This document shows, piece by piece, positions 58,105-64,000 of a DNA stretch of 64,000 nt. Under the pieces are notes generated by a model. The model saw only the letters and a list, made by a program, of their open reading frames with translations. It made no database searches and was not told the origin of the DNA. The stretch comes from Helicobacter pylori. GTDB lineage: Bacteria > Campylobacterota > Campylobacteria > Campylobacterales > Helicobacteraceae. The DNA is taken from positions 1,194,627-1,258,626 of the forward strand of contig NZ_CP071935.1 of NCBI RefSeq assembly GCF_030062585.1, written 5' to 3'. A program made the position numbers and the translations under genes. Position 1 is the stretch's first letter, and every line of letters begins with the position of its first letter.

Positions 58105-58287
58105 AAAAGGGAGCTAAAGATAAATCGCATTTACCCTTAACTCCCCTTTCTCTTTATAGGGAGCTGTTTTGTAACAAAGAAGATAGTTAATAGCCTTTAA
58201 TTTTAAATCACTGAGATAATATCTCATTCCTCATCAAAGTTCAATCCTATAAAAGTCTTTATAAAACTCCAACTCTCTTACACTCAG

Positions 58288-58326
58288 TAAGGCAGTGGTA
58301 ACTTATCCATGCTCTATTGTCGTTAT
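58288..58326 (-). repeat. 3' half of the 23S processing stem
   Basis: On the minus strand this reads ATAACGACAAT (58316-58326) then TACCACTGCCTTA (58288-58300). Both blocks are exact reverse complements of blocks at 61270-61280 and 61302-61314, on the other side of the 23S gene. The pairing forms a long stem that loops out the 23S RNA, as RNase III substrates do. Confidence 0.85.
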
Positions 58327-58341
58327 CTTATCAAAAAGCAA

Positions 58342-61228
<2,887 letters not shown>

Positions 61229-61603
61229 AAATTTTAAAATATCCTTTAAAACCCGCCCTTTTATAATGAATAACGACAATTGCACGAATATTCTTCAGCG
61301 CTACCACTGCCTTAATGAATATAAGACAGAGTTATTGTAGTTTTACTTTACTTTTACATAGGCTATTAACAATGTTAAATCAAATAACTTCGTTTTTCTT
61401 TAAAAACCCGCTATAATCACTCTTGAATGTTAAACCCTTTAAGAAGACTAAAAATGCTTGATCCCTAATCTTTTTATAACACTCAAGTTTTATCAGCTAG
61501 TGGGCTTTTATATTTTTATATTTAAAGCTTTTAGCTTTTATAACTTGTTTGAGTGGTTTCAATTAAAGAACTTTTTAAAGCTTGTCTTTAAAAACGAAAT
61601 GTA
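61229..61603 (-). ncRNA. Leader of the 23S-5S transcript
   Basis: About 370 bases between the rRNA promoter and 23S. It contains the 5' half of the processing stem (61270-61280 and 61302-61314) and T/A-rich sequence with short hairpins (AAAGCTTTTAGC region at about 61525-61535). No coding gene is visible. Confidence 0.55.
61270..61314 (-). repeat. 5' half of the 23S processing stem
   Basis: Minus strand TAAGGCAGTGGTA (61302-61314) and ATTGTCGTTAT (61270-61280), exact complements of the blocks at 58288-58300 and 58316-58326 across 2.9 kb. Confidence 0.85.
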
Positions 61604-61609
61604 ATTATA
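61604..61609 (-). promoter_or_regulatory. Promoter -10 box of the 23S-5S unit
   Basis: Minus-strand TATAAT, in the context GTCTATAATTACA, about 380 bases upstream of 23S. No clear -35. The next 180 bases upstream (61610-61791) are low-complexity AT-rich sequence with imperfect TTTGAAAG/GGAAATGATT repeats and no gene. Confidence 0.6.
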
Positions 61610-61791
61610 GACATGCAATGCTTAAAGTTTGCTTAAATATTTTGGAATTTGAAAGAAAATTTAGAGTTTGAAAGAAATTTTAAAGTTTGAAAGGAATGGA
61701 TACAAAGTTATTGGAAATGATTTTGAAATGATTGGAGATGATTGGAAAATGATGAAATTGATGGAAATGATTTTGAATGGGGGCTAAGAAT

Positions 61792-61871
61792 AAAGCTTTA
61801 AAATCAAACACAAAGCTTTAAAATCAAACACAAAGCTTTAAAATCAAACACAAAGCTTTAAAATCAAACGC
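61792..61871. repeat. Four tandem copies of a 20-bp unit
   Basis: AAAGCTTTAAAATCAAACAC begins at 61792, 61812, 61832 and 61852; the last copy ends with CGCA in place of CAC. Downstream, CAAACGCACCATTAA is repeated twice (about 61879-61916). The copies are contiguous without spacers. Confidence 0.95.
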
Positions 61872-61996
61872 ATCGTTATCAAACGCACCATTAAATTAAA
61901 TCAAACGCACCATTAACCATTGATTAAATACCGCTAGATACAACACTCCAAGTCATCTTTCTTTCAAAAAAAGGGTAGAAATGGCATTCAACCATT

Positions 61997-62120
61997 CAAT
62001 CATTCAATCATTCAATCATTCATTCATTCAATCATTCAATCATTCAATCATTCAATCATTCAATCATTCAATCATTCAAGCAATCAAGCAATCAAGCAAT
62101 CAAGCAATCAAGCAATCAAG
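61997..62120. repeat. Two-part octamer array
   Basis: CAATCATT is repeated nine times from 61997 to 62076 with one variant copy (CATTCATT at 62021-62028), followed in the same 8-base register, after a CAAG, by five copies of CAATCAAG (62081-62120). It lies 210 bases upstream of the DUF262/DUF1524 start. A 53-codon ORF (ATG 61981 to TAA 62140-62142) runs through it but is probably a by-product of the repeat. Confidence 0.95.
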
Positions 62121-62270
62121 CAACGCTATCATGTTTTTATAACTATTTTTATCACTTTTACAAAAGATCGCTTAAAAATCCCTTACTTTTTATTATTCCC
62201 CCTTGCATTAACCCTTTTATTCCCTCTCTCATTAATCCGTGCCACAACATTTTTAAACCATTTGATTCCA

Positions 62271-62300
62271 TAAGCCCCATTTTTAAATCAGTGGGGCTTA
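62271..62300 (+). promoter_or_regulatory. Hairpin in front of the second DUF262/DUF1524 gene
   Basis: TAAGCCCCA (62271-62279) and TGGGGCTTA (62292-62300) form a perfect nine-pair stem with a 12-base loop. It ends 20 bases before the ribosome binding site GGAG at 62321 and has no T run, so it looks more like a leader structure than a terminator. Confidence 0.5.
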
Positions 62301-62330
62301 CAGAGTTAAATTCAATACAAGGAGAAGACG

Positions 62331-64000
62331 ATGGCAAAAGTAGATGTAGAGTTAAAAAAACTCCATAAAATTTTAGTGGATGATGATTATTTTTATCAAG
62401 TTCCCGATTACCAACGCCCTTATGTGTGGGATAAAGATCATTTAGGGGCTTTGATTGATGATCTGGTGGGGAGCTACACAAACAATAAAGAAGATGATTA
62501 TTTTTGCGGCTCTATTGTGATCGCTGAAAACCAAAAAGATAACAGATGGGATGTTGTGGATGGCCAACAGCGATTAACGAGTTTTATTATCTTGGCTTGC
62601 ACGATTTTAAGGCTTTATAAACACAGGTTAGGGCAAAAATCTAAAGATTTTATTGAAGGGAGTATTTATGATAAATACGATAAAGAAAAAGAGCGTCTGA
62701 AATTCTTAACCGCTCAAAATTACAACAGCATTTTTGAAAACACGGTGTTAAAGAATTTAGAGTTTGAAGACAACATTAAAACGAGCGAATTGAATAAGAA
62801 GTTTGATGAAAACACTTATTTGCGTAACGCTTATTATTTTAGAGAGCTATTGAATGAGAGCGTGGAAAATGGTTCAATAAGCGATATTGATGATTTTGTC
62901 AAGTGGTTTTATGAACACATTGTTGTGACCAGGATCATTTGTTTTGAGCAAGACAGCGCGATGCAAATCTTTCAAGTGTTAAACGACAGAGGCCAACCCT
63001 TAAGCCCTATTGATATTTTAAAATCCAGTTTGATGCAAGAAATCAAACAAGATAGTGAAAAGCGTAAGGATTTTATAACCACTTGGGACAAATTGGTTGA
63101 AGCTTGCAAGAGCATTGAAGGCATAGATATTGATTTGGAAGACTTTTTTAACATGTATTTAGAATACGCTGATCCTAGTTCTTCTAAAAAGAGAGCCGAT
63201 AAGGGATTAAAAAAGGTGTTCAAAGACAGCAAAAAAGACGCTTGCGAGTTCATTTATGATGTGAGCGCTTTTATGAAATCTTATACCGATTTGTTAAAAA
63301 AACAAGACCGATACATTTATTTATTAAGATACCTTCCCTCTAGGTATTGGGCCAGCATTTTAACGACCGCCCTTTATGTCAAATACCCTGATTTTGACGC
63401 TTTGAAAAATCTTTTGGTGTCTTATTATTACCAAACTTGGATTGCAGGAGGCACGATCACGCGCATCAAGCAAACCAGTATCAACATTATCAAAAATGTT
63501 AAAAGCAATAAGGGCATTGAAACCATTCAAGAGCTTATACTGGACAACATAGAATCTTATAACACCTTTAACCAATACCGCTATAACTTATGGGATAGCC
63601 CTTCTGTTTATCCTAGCAAATGGTTACGCCCTGTCTTAGCCCTAGCTAATTATTTTATGACAGATGAAGAGAAACCCCATTTTATCGCTATGGATGCCGA
63701 AACCCAAGTGGAACATATTTTACCCCAAAATCCCAAAAGAGGCAGTCAATGGAACGCGGATTTTAACAAAGAAAAAAGAGAAGAATTGGTGAATAATATC
63801 GCGAATTTAACCCTTTTAAAGCGTAAAAAGAACGCAAAAGCCTTAAACATGGATTTTGATGAAAAAAGAAAAATTTATGGCGGCAAAGACCCAAGCAAAG
63901 TGATTAGCTGTTATGACATCACTAAAGAATTGTATAGCGATTATAGGAAGTGGGATGAGAAGTCTCTCCAAAAGCGATACGATTTTTTGTATGAAATTAT
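62331..64000 (+). CDS. DUF262/DUF1524 protein, GmrSD-like (runs off the window)
   Basis: ATG 62331 with GGAGAAG ten bases upstream; open through 556 codons to the window edge. DUF262 half: YQVPDYQRPYVWDKDHLGAL and WDVVDGQQRLTSFIIL, then FQVLNDRGQPLSPIDILKSS. DUF1524 half: ETQVEHILPQNPKRGSQWN (His-Me finger, about 458-476) and NNIANLTLLKRKKNAKALN. This is the classic order in GmrSD-type modification-dependent restriction nucleases, so defence is the leading inference. It differs clearly in sequence from the family member at 10148-11851. The repeats upstream may influence its expression. Confidence 0.85.
   Translation, partial: MAKVDVELKKLHKILVDDDYFYQVPDYQRPYVWDKDHLGALIDDLVGSYTNNKEDDYFCGSIVIAENQKDNRWDVVDGQQRLTSFIILACTILRLYKHRLGQKSKDFIEGSIYDKYDKEKERLKFLTAQNYNSIFENTVLKNLEFEDNIKTSELNKKFDENTYLRNAYYFRELLNESVENGSISDIDDFVKWFYEHIVVTRIICFEQDSAMQIFQVLNDRGQPLSPIDILKSSLMQEIKQDSEKRKDFITTWDKLVEACKSIEGIDIDLEDFFNMYLEYADPSSSKKRADKGLKKVFKDSKKDACEFIYDVSAFMKSYTDLLKKQDRYIYLLRYLPSRYWASILTTALYVKYPDFDALKNLLVSYYYQTWIAGGTITRIKQTSINIIKNVKSNKGIETIQELILDNIESYNTFNQYRYNLWDSPSVYPSKWLRPVLALANYFMTDEEKPHFIAMDAETQVEHILPQNPKRGSQWNADFNKEKREELVNNIANLTLLKRKKNAKALNMDFDEKRKIYGGKDPSKVISCYDITKELYSDYRKWDEKSLQKRYDFLYEI

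Noticed and set aside
61412-61470. Plus-strand TATAAT followed by AAGAAGACTAAAAATG
   Set aside because: The ORF is only four codons (MLDP) and no longer gene follows, so a promoter or small toxin cannot be supported.
61792-62120. Possible CRISPR array
   Set aside because: The repeats are contiguous, very short and have no unique spacers; no cas genes are nearby. They are simple tandem repeats.

Overview
The window is a chromosomal segment of Helicobacter pylori. This is judged from the AT-rich, codon-biased coding style, many proteins recognisable at sight (RdxA, FlgZ/HP0958, CznABC, VapD, Hop-type outer membrane ends), a 23S-5S rRNA unit without a 16S gene, and a gene order that matches my recollection of HP0924 to HP0983 of strain 26695. 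No sequence search was run.

Layout. 1-7425: end of a Hop-type porin, a tautomerase on the opposite strand, then a tightly packed plus-strand run recR-truD-htpX-folE-ispA-surE-lipoprotein-queD-queE with several stop/start overlaps. 7522-11914: acetyltransferase, a Hop fragment, a ProP-type transporter and a DUF262/DUF1524 (GmrSD-like) gene. 11915-17627: an amino-acid ABC permease and binding protein plus a D-alanine module (alr, dagA, dadA, ridA). 18018-18485: four tRNAs (Gly, Leu, Cys, Ser) behind one good promoter. 18615-25477: NhaC-family antiporter, a frameshifted surface-protein gene, then rlmH, accD, recO, a CinA-type amidase and a secreted protein. 25542-32322: a long minus-strand run rdxA (broken)-lgt-pseudouridine synthase-waaA-flgZ-nif3-glyQ-gpsA. 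32352-37758: a tandem locus of three dynamin-like GTPases in visible decay, preceded by a 40-codon ORF carrying a (CT)8 tract. 37803-45976: vapD, then the metal efflux cluster DUF3240-cznA-cznB-cznC, then glyS. 46089-54761: a lysozyme-like secreted protein, gpmI, gatC, bioA, a PpiD/SurA-like membrane chaperone, ftsA and ftsZ. 54762-57985: a heavily degraded minus-strand gene, an MscS channel and remnants. 57988-61610: 5S and 23S rRNA with their processing stem and promoter. 61792-62300: two kinds of short tandem repeat and a hairpin, leading into a second DUF262/DUF1524 gene that runs off the window.

Most notable points: rdxA carries a 5-bp deletion with an early stop, which predicts metronidazole resistance, while the 23S copy here has wild-type macrolide-binding adenines. 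The dynamin-like locus shows independent lesions (Walker A Gly to Val, A-tract deletions, nonsense codons, a lost 5' end) and an internal 96-residue duplication. A (CT)8-bearing small ORF has its own promoter and ribosome binding site and may be phase variable. Two GmrSD-like proteins lie in the same window, one behind an octamer array.
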